A DNA stretch of 64,000 bases from Colwellia sp. Arc7-D (GCF_003061515.1 NZ_CP028924.1:1116001-1180000), one strand, 5' to 3'. Positions 8,634 to 17,183 are shown, counted from the stretch's first letter. Program-made: numbers and translations. Notes: generated from the sequence alone by a model not told the origin.

Positions 8634-9209
8634 CTAAATGTTCTTATTTAAAAAGTCCAACACGTTTTTCATATATTCTGCATGGTTATCAGGGTCAAAA
8701 AAACCATAACTCTCACGACTAAATTTATGCCATGTATAAGATTTTTTTGCCTCATCTAATGCTGCTCTAAGTCTTGCGACATGCTCGAAAGGCACTTGTT
8801 CATCTTTTTTACCATGAGCTATGAATAACGGAATTTCAATGTTATTAGCATGATATACAGGAGACATTTTCATTCTTATGGTTTCATCGTATCCTAAAGT
8901 ATCCTCTAAATATGCTTTGCCTTCATAAATGTTTTTAATATTACCTTCATTGAACATTAAGTTTAAATCATAAACACCGGCATAACCAATCGCGCAGCGG
9001 TATGTTTTAGGGTACTCTATCGCGCTTTGTAACGCGGAGTAGGCGCCAAAGCTACCACCCATAATACAAGCATTATCTTTGCTCGCTAATCCAGCAGCAA
9101 TAGCCCATTGGTAAGCCTCATATATGTCCTGCTGAATTTTATCTCCCCATTGTAAAATCCCTGTTTTTATTATTAGTGCTGTAAACACATACCCTACATT
9201 AACAATGGG
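8634..9209 (-). pseudogene. remnant of an S9 (prolyl oligopeptidase) family peptidase
   Basis: Only the C-terminal alpha/beta-hydrolase part survives (about 190 codons, against 600 or more in intact S9 enzymes); the beta-propeller is gone. The GGSFGAYSAL nucleophile elbow (Ser) and the HGKKDEQVP aspartate region are present. The segment that normally reads E-G-H-G-F with the catalytic His reads E-S-Y-G-F, so the His is replaced by Tyr. The frame is open only to a TAA at 9210-9212; a GTG at 9188 is the best remaining start, and residues before it (PIVNVGY) still resemble the family. Probably a decayed, inactive gene. Confidence 0.75.
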
Positions 9210-9509
9210 TTAACAATTTATTACTCTTTCGGCAAATAGTGCACAATAATGAGACCTACAAAAATACTATTATTAACAGTTAAACCTAGATAAAACGCAA
9301 ATGCACAGGGAACTAAGTTCGTTTTTATTGCTTGTGATTTTATGGAGATAAAGATAGTCTGATGAAAAAGTGAGATAAGTTATTTTTGAAAGTTAATGTA
9401 AAAAAATGTAAAGAACTTGAAATTTATTATCGTGGTGTATGGTCTTTGTAAATAGCTATACTTATAAATGTAGTGTCAAATTAATATAATAAAATAAAAG
9501 GAATACAGT
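9210..9509. other. intergenic region upstream of the HvfA-like gene
   Basis: About 300 bp of very AT-rich DNA. TATACT at 9457-9462 and TATAAA at 9464-9468 could serve as -10 elements for the HvfA-like gene, but no convincing -35 is visible. No ORF or palindrome was recognised. Confidence 0.4.
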
Positions 9510-9953
9510 ATGAAATTAATTAAAAAATCTTCAATTGCAGCTCTATTAAGCATATTTGCGTTAACTGTTGCGGCAACAATGCCAGTAAAAGCTGAAACAA
9601 ATCCATTTGCAGTACAAGATGTCATGACTATTGTCTCTGCTGACGATGAAAAAGGTAAATGTGGCGAAGGCAAATGTGGCGAAGGAAAAATGAAAGACAA
9701 AGCCAAAGACGCAGCTAAAGGCAAATGTGGTGAAGGCAAATGTGGCGAAAGTAAAATGAAAGACGCAGCCAAAGGCAAATGCGGTGAAGGCAAATGTGGC
9801 GAAAGTAAAATGAAAGCCAAAGCCAAAGGCAAATGCGGTGAAGGCAAATGCGGCGAAAGCAAAATGAAAGACAAAGCCAAAGGTAAATGTGGCGAAGGCA
9901 AATGTGGTGAAGGTAAAGCCAAAGACGCAAAAGAAGGTAAGTGTGGCGAATAA
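9510..9953 (+). CDS. HvfA-like Cys-repeat RiPP metallophore precursor (orphan)
   Basis: A 147-aa secreted protein: signal peptide MKLIKKSSIAALLSIFALTV...PVKA (about 1-28), a short spacer, then a Lys/Gly/Glu-rich repeat array. There are 11 Cys (51, 56, 73, 78, 91, 96, 109, 114, 127, 132, 145), all in GKCGE, arranged as five pairs GKCGEGKCGE plus a single C-terminal copy, with an 18-residue period (22 for the first unit). This is the pattern of HvfA-type (bufferin-related) precursors, whose EGKCG cysteines are converted to oxazolone/thioamide or thiooxazole groups by an MNIO (DUF692) enzyme with a partner, and which bind metals such as copper. No DUF692 or partner gene is in this window. AAAGGAA precedes ATG 9510. 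Family call by motif; modification is inferred. Confidence 0.8.
   Translation: MKLIKKSSIAALLSIFALTVAATMPVKAETNPFAVQDVMTIVSADDEKGKCGEGKCGEGKMKDKAKDAAKGKCGEGKCGESKMKDAAKGKCGEGKCGESKMKAKAKGKCGEGKCGESKMKDKAKGKCGEGKCGEGKAKDAKEGKCGE
9654..9950 (+). repeat. in-frame 54-bp tandem repeat within the HvfA-like gene
   Basis: Five imperfect direct repeats plus a partial copy; the unit encodes GKCGEGKCGE followed by (S/G)KMKDAAK-like linkers. Copies differ mainly at synonymous third positions (tgt/tgc, ggt/ggc, gaa), which suggests older duplications kept by protein-level selection. The repeats create long spurious open frames on the opposite strand. Confidence 0.9.
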
Positions 9954-9988
9954 GCTCAACACGAACTAGATAAGCTTGCTAAAATAGT

Positions 9989-10018
9989 AAAAACCACTTC
10001 ATACGAAGTGGTTTTTTA
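9989..10018 (+). terminator. intrinsic terminator after the HvfA-like gene
   Basis: A 12-bp stem (9989-10000 with 10005-10016) around an ATAC loop, followed by T residues. It closes a one-gene transcription unit, so the precursor is not co-transcribed with the downstream SDR. Confidence 0.92.
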
Positions 10019-10067
10019 GTTTTAATAGTAGGTAAGTTATTAAATTTTCAACATTAAGGGTATTTAA

Positions 10068-10732
10068 ATGAGTAAAAACATTGTGATCACTGGCGCAAAC
10101 CGAGGTATAGGACTGGCCATGTGTGTGCATTTCAAAGCACAAGGAGATAATGTTTTTGCCTTGTGTCGACAGTCGTCAGTCGAGTTAGAAAAACTTGCGG
10201 TAAATATTATCGAAGATATCGATGTAGCCACAGATCTTGGTATCGCTAATATGGTGTTAGCATTAAGCCATGTCGATATTGACGTATTAGTGTGCAACGC
10301 AGGAATATTAAGAGACGAGAGCTTAACCGAGCTTAATTTAGCAACGATTCGCGAACAATTTGAAGTTAACGCTATCGCACCGCTGAGAGTTGTTGCTAGT
10401 TTACAATCACATTTGAATGAAGGTGCAAAAATAGCACTTATTACCTCCAGAATGGGATCTATTAGTGACAATGGCTCTGGAGGACGTTATGGCTACAGAA
10501 TGTCGAAGGCAGCGTTAAATGCAGCAGCTATGTCGTTGAGTCATGATCTAGCTCATAACAAGGTTGCGGTTGGTGTTTACCATCCAGGTTATGTGCAAAC
10601 TGATATGGTGAATTACGGGGGGATATCAGCGCAAGTGATTCTGCTAAAAAACTGGTGGGGTTAATTAATAACCTTACCCTGATAGAGAGTGGCGTTTTTA
10701 AACACTCTAATGGTAGTATTTTACCTTGGTGA
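10068..10732 (+). pseudogene. SDR-family oxidoreductase, broken near the C-terminus by a one-base frameshift
   Basis: Short-chain dehydrogenase/reductase with the Rossmann motif TGANRGIG, the NAG motif (VCNAG) and YxxxK (YGYRMSKAALN). The open frame from ATG 10068 stops at 10664 after an aberrant tail, but shifting -1 at the GGGGGG run 10617-10622 restores YGG-DISASDSAKKLVGLINNLT...SNGSILPW and a TGA at 10730-10732, giving a normal 221-aa SDR. One extra G (6 to 7) repairs it. The repaired stop overlaps the GTG of the next gene by 4 bp, which supports the repaired frame. The substrate is unknown. Confidence 0.82.
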
Positions 10733-11118
10733 TAAAGGCACAAGCAGTGCCAAATATTGCCAAGCCTTTAAACGCTAATCATATAAAAATATGGCAAACC
10801 GTGCAGGCAATCCCCTTGGGAAAAGTTGCCAGTTACGGCCAAATTGCAGATTTAGCTGGTTTACCTGGGCGCGCACGTTTAGTTGGGAAAGCGCTAGGCG
10901 CTGTCCTTAATGATGGTTGGCGTGGGCGAGAGGTACCTTGGTATCGAGTAATTAACTCCCAAGGAAAGATTTCATTTGCACCGGGTAGTGACCACTTTGA
11001 ACGGCAACGCGGATTACTTCAAGATGAGCAAGTCATCATTATTGGCGCACGCATTCATTTAAAAACCTTTCAATGGCAACCGACTTTAGCCGAGTTGTTA
11101 TTTACGTTAGATACGTAA
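10729..11118 (+). CDS. alkyltransferase-like (ATL) DNA-binding protein
   Basis: A 129-aa protein with the C-terminal O6-alkylguanine-DNA alkyltransferase fold (GKVASYGQIADLAGLPGRARLVGKALG). The active-site PCHRV of the transferase is replaced by PWYRV (Trp for Cys), the hallmark of ATL proteins, which bind alkylated guanine without repairing it and recruit nucleotide excision repair. E. coli YbaZ has PWHRV. The start is GTG 10729, which overlaps the repaired SDR stop as GTGA and suggests translational coupling; TTG 10726 is an alternative. Confidence 0.88.
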   Translation: MIKAQAVPNIAKPLNANHIKIWQTVQAIPLGKVASYGQIADLAGLPGRARLVGKALGAVLNDGWRGREVPWYRVINSQGKISFAPGSDHFERQRGLLQDEQVIIIGARIHLKTFQWQPTLAELLFTLDT

Positions 11119-11884
11119 AGTTTTTGATGAAAACAACCGCTAAATGAGTGGTGACAAACTTAGTGTGTGCAGGTTTAATTATAGCTCAGTCACTGTTACA
11201 CATGCAGGCTTGATTCGAATACACCTAAGTTAAGGTAATATATACCTCCATGATAACAAGATTTGCAGTGTTAGCTTGATTAAAAATTGATTACTTTCAT
11301 TGATTAAAGAACATTCCGATATTAAGCCAGTTTTTGTTACCGCGCCTTATTTTTTATTGCCAATTTAGACGGGTAACGCTTAATAAGTAAATAGTGATTT
11401 TTACGGTTATTAATAAAAATTCATTGGTTAAAAAAGCTTAAACTTCCATAAAACATAAACAAGAAGTGTGCAATATTTATAAGCTTATCTCTAAGCGAGT
11501 TTATTAAACTATATTTGTTGTTAAAAAATTCATATCCCCGAGGTTCATAAATCAAGAAGTAAACAACATCATTAAAAAATGCACATTCTAAGTAGGATCA
11601 ATCATCAAAAAGAGTTTTAGTTAAGCAATAAGTCGAGAATTCAGAAGAGCATAATTCGTTTATTTTATTGATAATTATTGTTCGAAATTTAAATCAATTA
11701 AGTACAGAAAGAAGTCAGTTATCTTTTCGTACTTGCAGCTTAACGAAAATACAAGACATTGAGTTTTAGCCTAGGTAGAGTAAGTTAATCAATTTTCCGT
11801 GGGTTATGATCAACGATGGATCAAGTTTTATTCGTCACTGATTATAAATATTGGATTATATTTTGACTATATCTGGAGCCAACA
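11119..11884. other. 766-bp gene-free AT-rich region
   Basis: No convincing ORF with a ribosome binding site, no tRNA and no strong hairpin was seen on either strand. It separates the ATL gene from the M20 hydrolase and must contain the promoter of the latter. It could hide a small RNA. Confidence 0.4.
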
Positions 11885-13222
11885 ATGAATCGCCATTTAC
11901 TATCTATTTTAATTTCATCTGCACTAACTTTATCGTCTTTTACTGCCAGTAATGTTTTAGCCTTTGAGCAAAATACTGCAGACGCTATTGCCAAAGATTA
12001 CCAACAGCACTTAGCACCGTTATGGGATCATTTTCATCGCAACCCTGAATTGTCTTTAATGGAAACTAAAACAGCAAAACGTTTAGCCCAAGAGTTGAGC
12101 GCTGTTGGCTTTGAAGTTACACAAGGTGTCGGCGGAACAGGTATTGTCGCTATAATGAAAAATGGCACAGGACCGATGGTGATGGTTCGAGCTGATATGG
12201 ACGGGTTACCTGTCGTTGAACAATCAGGTTTAGCGAACGCTTCTAAGGTCAAAATGAAAGATTGGAACAATGAAGTTGTAGGCGTTATGCATGCTTGTGG
12301 ACATGATGTTCACATTACAAGCTTAGTTGGTACTGCACGCTATATGGCTGAAAACAAAGATAAATGGTCAGGCACGTTAATGCTTATAGGGCAACCTGCT
12401 GAAGAAAAAGGGCCAGGTGCTTCTGCCATGATGGCCGATAACTTATGGCAGCGCTTTGGACAGCCTGATTATGCTTTTGCATTTCATGTTAGTGCTAACT
12501 CAGAAGCAGGTAAAATAATTGTTGATGAAGGCTCTCCATATGCTGGCGCTGACACGGTTGATATAACGGTGCATGGCATTGGTGCTCATGGTGCATCGCC
12601 ACACCAGGGTAAAGATCCAATTGTGATTGGCGCTCAAATTGTTAATAACTTACAAACGATTATTAGCCGTGAATTGGCACCTCGTTATGCCGGTGTTATC
12701 ACAGTCGGCGCATTTCATGCGGGTACTAAACACAATATTATTTCGGATGAAGCTAAGCTGCAGTTGACTGTTCGTAGCTTAACACCTGAAGTACGTGAGC
12801 AACTACTTTCGGCAATTAAACGAATAGCCATTGGCACTGCACGCACTGCAGGTATGCCAGAAGATAAACTACCTGAAGTGGTAGTGAGTGAATTTGCTTT
12901 CCCGCCGACATTTAACGATCAAAAACTGGCCAAACGCTTGAAAGGCGTATTAAACCAAAAAATGGGCGCCGATGCATTACTTGAACCTGCAGAAACAGGT
13001 ATGGGTGCGGAAGACTTTGGCTTTTTTACGACAGACCCTTATATTCCTAGCGTTTACTTTAAAGTAGGTGGTACGCCAAAAGCCGATTTTGAACGTGCTG
13101 CTAATGGTGGTCTACCTGTGCCGAGTCATCACAGTCCACAATTTAAAATAACACCAGCGCCAGCTATTAAATCGGGTGTAGAGGCAACAGTTCACGCATT
13201 ACTTGATGTGATGGCTAAGTAG
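11885..13222 (+). CDS. secreted M20-family amidohydrolase (hippurate/N-acyl-amino-acid hydrolase-like)
   Basis: A 445-aa metal-dependent amidohydrolase with a Sec signal peptide (MNRHLLSILISSALTLSSFTASNVLA). Metal-site motifs are present: RADMDGLPVVE, HACGHDVHIT, PAEEKGPGA and the late HHSPQF histidines. The family (M20D) removes acyl or carboxyl groups from amino-acid conjugates; periplasmic location suggests peptide or amide scavenging. GGAG precedes ATG 11885. It is a single gene; the next gene is convergent. Confidence 0.9.
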   Translation: MNRHLLSILISSALTLSSFTASNVLAFEQNTADAIAKDYQQHLAPLWDHFHRNPELSLMETKTAKRLAQELSAVGFEVTQGVGGTGIVAIMKNGTGPMVMVRADMDGLPVVEQSGLANASKVKMKDWNNEVVGVMHACGHDVHITSLVGTARYMAENKDKWSGTLMLIGQPAEEKGPGASAMMADNLWQRFGQPDYAFAFHVSANSEAGKIIVDEGSPYAGADTVDITVHGIGAHGASPHQGKDPIVIGAQIVNNLQTIISRELAPRYAGVITVGAFHAGTKHNIISDEAKLQLTVRSLTPEVREQLLSAIKRIAIGTARTAGMPEDKLPEVVVSEFAFPPTFNDQKLAKRLKGVLNQKMGADALLEPAETGMGAEDFGFFTTDPYIPSVYFKVGGTPKADFERAANGGLPVPSHHSPQFKITPAPAIKSGVEATVHALLDVMAK

Positions 13223-13305
13223 GAATAGTTAAGTCGTATTTCTTAAGTAGTAATAAGAGCTATAGCGTAATTAACGGTAATAACTTTTTACTGTTAATTA
13301 GGCAT

Positions 13306-13330
13306 AAAAAAGCCCAGTCAAAGACTGGGC
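13306..13330 (-). terminator. intrinsic terminator of ibpA
   Basis: Perfect 8-bp GC-rich stem GCCCAGTC/GACTGGGC (13312-13319, 13323-13330) with a 3-nt loop; on the minus strand it is followed by six T. A second 10-bp AT-rich inverted repeat lies at 13271-13297, on the side of the convergent M20 gene. Confidence 0.9.
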
Positions 13331-13364
13331 AAAATAACAGGGAGAAACAAATCAAAGTAGCGTG

Positions 13365-13832
13365 TTAACTTTTATCTAAGACCTTACTTTGTTGCAATAA
13401 ACTTTTACCGTTAATAGCAATTTTTCTTGGTTTTAACGCTTCTGGAATTTCTCTTTCTAAATCAATGTGTAATAAACCATGTTCGATAAATGCACCGATA
13501 ACTTTAACATGATCACCTAATTGAAATTTACGTTCAAAGTTTCTATCAGCAATGCCTTGATGGAGAAACTTACGATCAGCATTGCTGACGTTGCCAGTTT
13601 TAGTACCGGTGACAATTAAGGTGTCTTGTTTAGATTCAATATCAAGCTCTTGCTCAGCAAAACCAGCAATTGCCATGGTTATACGATATTGATCCTCGGC
13701 GAGTAACTCTACGTTATACGGAGGGTAAGAAGATTGTTTGTCTGCTCTTGATGCTTTGTCGATTAAACCAGCTAAGTGATCGAATCCAATAAATGAGCGG
13801 TAAAGTGGGCTGAAATCTGTAGTTGTACGCAT
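13365..13832 (-). CDS. ibpA: small heat shock protein, Hsp20/IbpA family
   Basis: ATP-independent holdase that coats aggregating proteins. The 155-aa sequence follows E. coli IbpA closely: SPLYRSFIGFDHL, YPPYNVELLAEDQYRITMAIAGF, QGIADRNFERKFQLGDHVKV, GLLHIDLEREIPE, then a short variable tail. ATG 13832 is preceded by AGGAT. Upstream there is a sigma-32-type promoter and a leader of about 170 nt with a possible RNA thermometer, so heat control is likely at two levels. Confidence 0.94.
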   Translation of the reverse strand: MRTTTDFSPLYRSFIGFDHLAGLIDKASRADKQSSYPPYNVELLAEDQYRITMAIAGFAEQELDIESKQDTLIVTGTKTGNVSNADRKFLHQGIADRNFERKFQLGDHVKVIGAFIEHGLLHIDLEREIPEALKPRKIAINGKSLLQQSKVLDKS

Positions 13833-13839
13833 AATTCAT

Positions 13840-13860
13840 ATCCTATTTAAAGTTTAGCAA
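13840..13860 (-). promoter_or_regulatory. candidate ROSE-like RNA thermometer element at the ibpA ribosome binding site
   Basis: On the transcript, UUGCU (13860-13856) lies 11 nt before AGGAU (13844-13840), which contains the Shine-Dalgarno. ROSE thermometers of Hsp20 genes use a conserved U(U/C)GCU to mask the Shine-Dalgarno through an imperfect helix with a G-G pair; here the two can pair that way. The leader is long enough for upstream ROSE hairpins. Inferred from motif and gene context only. Confidence 0.5.
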
Positions 13861-14009
13861 TATGTTGTCTCTGTAAATATTTTCGGATGCTAATACCAGC
13901 TTATGCTGCGAATTATTACATCTGAAATTTAATGTTTTCAGAGTTTAATTGTGCCTTTCAAAATTGAACAGGCGGTTAATGTAGACCCTATCGGCGACTA
14001 CACTACTAA

Positions 14010-14037
14010 AGATGGGATTAATGAATATAATTTCAAG
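14010..14037 (-). promoter_or_regulatory. sigma-32 (heat shock) type promoter for ibpA
   Basis: Minus strand reads CTTGAAA (14037-14031), a 13-bp spacer, then TCCCATCT (14017-14010), against the consensus CTTGAAA-N(11-16)-CCCCATNT: the -35 is perfect and the -10 matches 7 of 8. It lies about 180 bp before the ibpA start with no gene between. Confidence 0.8.
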
Positions 14038-14163
14038 AGTAATGCGGATTATTTTTTCAAATAAAATGAAATATTAAAGTTTTATTTTGGCATCTCATTG
14101 TTTTTATTGGTTATTATTTTTTTAATTTTTTGGTGAGGTTATTCCGTAGCTAGCTAAGTAGTT

Positions 14164-14199
14164 ATAGTCAGGGGGAGTATCTTACTCGCCCCTGACTAT
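14164..14199 (-). other. strong hairpin downstream of tpx
   Basis: An 11-bp perfect stem (14164-14174 with 14189-14199) extended by GAGT/ACTC past one bulged G, loop of 5 nt. It lies 20 bp after the tpx stop but has no T tract on either strand, so it may protect the mRNA 3' end or act as an imperfect terminator. Confidence 0.6.
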
Positions 14200-14218
14200 T
14201 ATAATAACTAAAATGTCG

Positions 14219-14863
14219 TTATTCTGATTGCTCATTCATAGTCGGTTCAACGGGTTTTAAGGTTTGGCTCATTGATTTTAATTTTGTCAGTGCTGTTTCA
14301 TAATCGGGGTGTTGAGAGATGTTCGCGACTAATTCTTTATAGGCGACTACTCCATCAGCATCAATAATGATAATGGCGCGTGTTAGTAACCCCATATCTT
14401 TAATCAGTAAACCATAATTATGACCAAAATCGCGCCAAACCGCGTCTGATAATACTCTGATATTGTCTACCTTTTCTGTTTTACAAAAGCGCTTTTGAGC
14501 AAAAGGTAAATCATTGCTTATTGTTAACATAACAACATCTTCAGGTAGGTTTGCGACCTCGTCATTAAAGCGTTTAGTTTGAATAGAGCAAACACCAGTA
14601 TCTAAACTTGGTACCACTGAAATTAATACGGATTTAGGCTTAAATTCAGATAATGTAACAGGAGAGAATGACTCTGTTACTACTTTAAAGTCAGGTGCTT
14701 GATCACCCACGTTTATTTGGTTACCTAGCAAAGTTACATACTTATTGCCTGCCATAACTAAGTTGGTTGTTTCGGTCAATTCAGCAGCAGAAGTTTCTGC
14801 CATTGCTGAAAACATAAATACTGAGCTGAGTAGAGCAATTGCGGGTAATTTTAAAATTTTCAT
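14219..14863 (-). CDS. tpx: periplasmic thiol peroxidase (Tpx-like)
   Basis: A 214-aa 2-Cys peroxiredoxin of the Tpx type: VVPSLDTGVCSIQTKRFN with the peroxidatic Cys92 and LPFAQKRFCKTE with the resolving Cys127. A signal peptide (MKILKLPAIALLSSVFMFSAMA) precedes the domain, with about 20 extra residues, so it should act in the periplasm rather than in the cytosol where E. coli Tpx is mostly described as acting. It reduces H2O2 or organic peroxides; the periplasmic reductant is unknown. Confidence 0.9.
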   Translation of the reverse strand: MKILKLPAIALLSSVFMFSAMAETSAAELTETTNLVMAGNKYVTLLGNQINVGDQAPDFKVVTESFSPVTLSEFKPKSVLISVVPSLDTGVCSIQTKRFNDEVANLPEDVVMLTISNDLPFAQKRFCKTEKVDNIRVLSDAVWRDFGHNYGLLIKDMGLLTRAIIIIDADGVVAYKELVANISQHPDYETALTKLKSMSQTLKPVEPTMNEQSE

Positions 14864-15078
14864 TATTAGGTTATTTACTTAAGGTAAAATAGATCTCAAG
14901 CTTACCTAGGTGACGTAAAAAATGCGAATTAATCGTGTTTTATTTTTAAAATCAAACTATGATTTAAGGTAGTGCTGTGAGTTTATATCGATTATTTAGT
15001 CACTTAAATTTATTAGCTGTATAACTTACAAACATTTTAATGATCCATTCTCCTACAGTAACTTAGGATTTTTCAGTT

Positions 15079-16221
15079 ATGCCAACTTCTTTACTTATTT
15101 GTGACGACTCAACTATGGCGCGAAAACAAGTCGCGCGTTCGCTGCCAATTGGTTGGGATGTAGATATAACTTTTGCCACTAATGGAGTTGAAGCTTTATC
15201 AGCAATTAAAGCGGGTAAAGGAGATATATTATTACTTGATTTGAATATGCCTGTAATGGATGGTTATCAAGTGTTAGAAGCCATTGTTAAAGAAGACCTA
15301 CCAACATTAGTTGTTATTATATCGGGTGATATTCAGCCCGAAGCTCACAAAAGAGTCACAGCATTAGGTGCACTAGATTTTATCAAAAAACCTATAGATA
15401 AAGATAAGCTTGCGACAGTTTTGCTAGCTTATGGTATTTGCAGTTCTGATGACGTGGCTATTTCTGAAGCAGGCGCACCCACGAGACAAAAACCATCACA
15501 AACAGCACCCGAAAACAAAGATAATGCTGGCGTCGAAAGTCAAAATTCAGCGGTTAATAAATCACTACATTCGGATCAGAGTGAGTTCAAAGTAGACAGT
15601 AAGTTACTTGATTGTTATCAGGAAATTGCCAATGTAGCGATGGGACAAGCGGGGGATTTACTCGCCCGCTTATTGGGTGTTTTTGTCGTACTTCCCATTC
15701 CGAATGTAAATTTTATTGAAGTAAGCGAGCTTACGATGGCGCTTAGCGATGTTGAGGGCAAAGATACCACATCAGGCATATGCCAAGGCTTTATTGGTGC
15801 GGGTATTTCTGGTGAAGCATTACTTATTCTTAATGACTCTAGCTTTAAAGATATCGCCTCTTTGATGAAGTATGACGACTCCATTAGCAGTAACTTAGCC
15901 GGTAATTCAGCAAGTACTTTTGATCAGACCGTTGAGCTAGAGTTACTGATGGATATGGCCAATATTCTTATTGGTGCTTGCTTAAATGGTATTTCGTCGC
16001 AACTAGATATGTCATTTAGTCAAGGCCACCCAGTAGTACTAGGCCAACATAGAAAAATATCGGAACTCATCGCGACCAATACTAAAAAGTGGAAGAAAAC
16101 GCTCGCCATCGAGATTAGCTACGGAATTGAAAATTACGCCATTAAATGTGATTTACTTCTGCTATTTACAGAAAAATCAGTCGCCACATTTAATAATAAA
16201 ATTGCTTATTTGTTGGATTAA
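15079..16221 (+). CDS. response regulator with CheC/CheX-type phosphatase-like domain
   Basis: A 380-aa protein. An N-terminal receiver domain (1-120; acidic CDD at 8-10, phospho-acceptor Asp54 in LLLDLNMPVMDG, FIKKP lysine) is joined by a polar linker (about 125-175) to a CheC-like domain with the first helix EIANVAMGQAGDLLARLL and a partial second copy (LLMDMANILIGACLNG). CheC/CheX proteins dephosphorylate CheY-P or bind other receivers, so this may tune phosphorylation of itself or a partner. It is 2 bp from a PAS-GGDEF gene, clearly an operon. No histidine kinase or chemotaxis gene is nearby. Confidence 0.88.
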   Translation: MPTSLLICDDSTMARKQVARSLPIGWDVDITFATNGVEALSAIKAGKGDILLLDLNMPVMDGYQVLEAIVKEDLPTLVVIISGDIQPEAHKRVTALGALDFIKKPIDKDKLATVLLAYGICSSDDVAISEAGAPTRQKPSQTAPENKDNAGVESQNSAVNKSLHSDQSEFKVDSKLLDCYQEIANVAMGQAGDLLARLLGVFVVLPIPNVNFIEVSELTMALSDVEGKDTTSGICQGFIGAGISGEALLILNDSSFKDIASLMKYDDSISSNLAGNSASTFDQTVELELLMDMANILIGACLNGISSQLDMSFSQGHPVVLGQHRKISELIATNTKKWKKTLAIEISYGIENYAIKCDLLLLFTEKSVATFNNKIAYLLD

Positions 16222-16223
16222 TC

Positions 16224-17183
16224 ATGTCAGTGCAAACAGAAGAGTTAAATGAGTTACATTGGATGATGGAAATGCTTCATAACATCGAGGTTGGTTTAGT
16301 CGTACTCGACCGTAATTACACCATCCAAATTTGGAACGGTTTTATGGAGAACCATAGCGGATTATTGCCTCGTGATGTTAAAGGAAAATCAGTGTTTGGG
16401 CTTTTTGATGAAATACCAGAAGAATGGTTTCGTCGTAAAGCTGAGTCAGTATTTTTATTGAAGAATAAAGCTTTTACGATTTGGGAGCAGCGGCCGTATG
16501 TTTTTAAGTTTGATAATTATCGTCCTATAACCGGTAGCGCTGAATTTATGTACCAAAACACAACATTTATTCCATTAATGTCTTCTACTGGGGGCGTTTC
16601 TCATTTGTGTTTGTTAGTTTACGATGTTACTGATAATGCCACTCATAAAATAGAATTAGAGCAAGCTAATGCTGATTTAGCGGTGTTGAGTCAAGTTGAT
16701 GGTTTAACTCAATTATTTAACCGTAATCATTGGCAACAATGTATAGAAATTGAATTTAAGCGATATATTCGTCATAAGCTTACCAGTACATTAGTTATGT
16801 TGGATATTGATAAATTTAAAGTGGTTAATGACAACTATGGTCATACAGTTGGCGACGATGTCATCAAGCATCTAGCACAAGTAATTCGCGAACAAGTACG
16901 TGAAACTGATATTGCAGGGCGTTATGGTGGCGAAGAATTTGTAGTTTTACTCTCAGGTACTCATGCCAAAGACGCGTTGATATTTACTGAACGTTTACGA
17001 AAAACGGTTGAGTCTTCAGTCTATATCCATAATGATATTGAGATAAAATACACCATTAGTATTGGCGTTGCCGAAGTCCTTGAAACCTATAACTCGGTCT
17101 CTCAGTGGCTTGAAAATGTTGATAAAGCGTTATACGAATCAAAGAATAATGGCCGAAATAGGGTGACTCTTTATCAGGAATAA
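16224..17183 (+). CDS. PAS-GGDEF diguanylate cyclase
   Basis: A 319-aa cytosolic protein: PAS domain (about 15-140, MLHNIEVGLVVLDRNYTIQIWN) followed by GGDEF (150-319). The active motif is GGEEF (235-239), functional in known cyclases, and an RxxD inhibitory site is present (RETD, 226-229). It should make cyclic di-GMP with product inhibition. It is coupled to the REC-CheC gene upstream (2-bp gap), which suggests receiver control of c-di-GMP synthesis. Confidence 0.93.
   Translation: MSVQTEELNELHWMMEMLHNIEVGLVVLDRNYTIQIWNGFMENHSGLLPRDVKGKSVFGLFDEIPEEWFRRKAESVFLLKNKAFTIWEQRPYVFKFDNYRPITGSAEFMYQNTTFIPLMSSTGGVSHLCLLVYDVTDNATHKIELEQANADLAVLSQVDGLTQLFNRNHWQQCIEIEFKRYIRHKLTSTLVMLDIDKFKVVNDNYGHTVGDDVIKHLAQVIREQVRETDIAGRYGGEEFVVLLSGTHAKDALIFTERLRKTVESSVYIHNDIEIKYTISIGVAEVLETYNSVSQWLENVDKALYESKNNGRNRVTLYQE

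Noticed and set aside
9654..9950. Regular repeats that might look like a CRISPR array
   Set aside because: The repeats are in-frame coding units with no unique spacers and no cas genes nearby.
9476..9962. Three long open frames on the minus strand over the Cys-repeat gene
   Set aside because: They are translations of the opposite strand of a tandem repeat, giving PSPHLPL-type or FAFTTFAF-type low complexity; the plus frame has a signal peptide, ribosome binding site and terminator.
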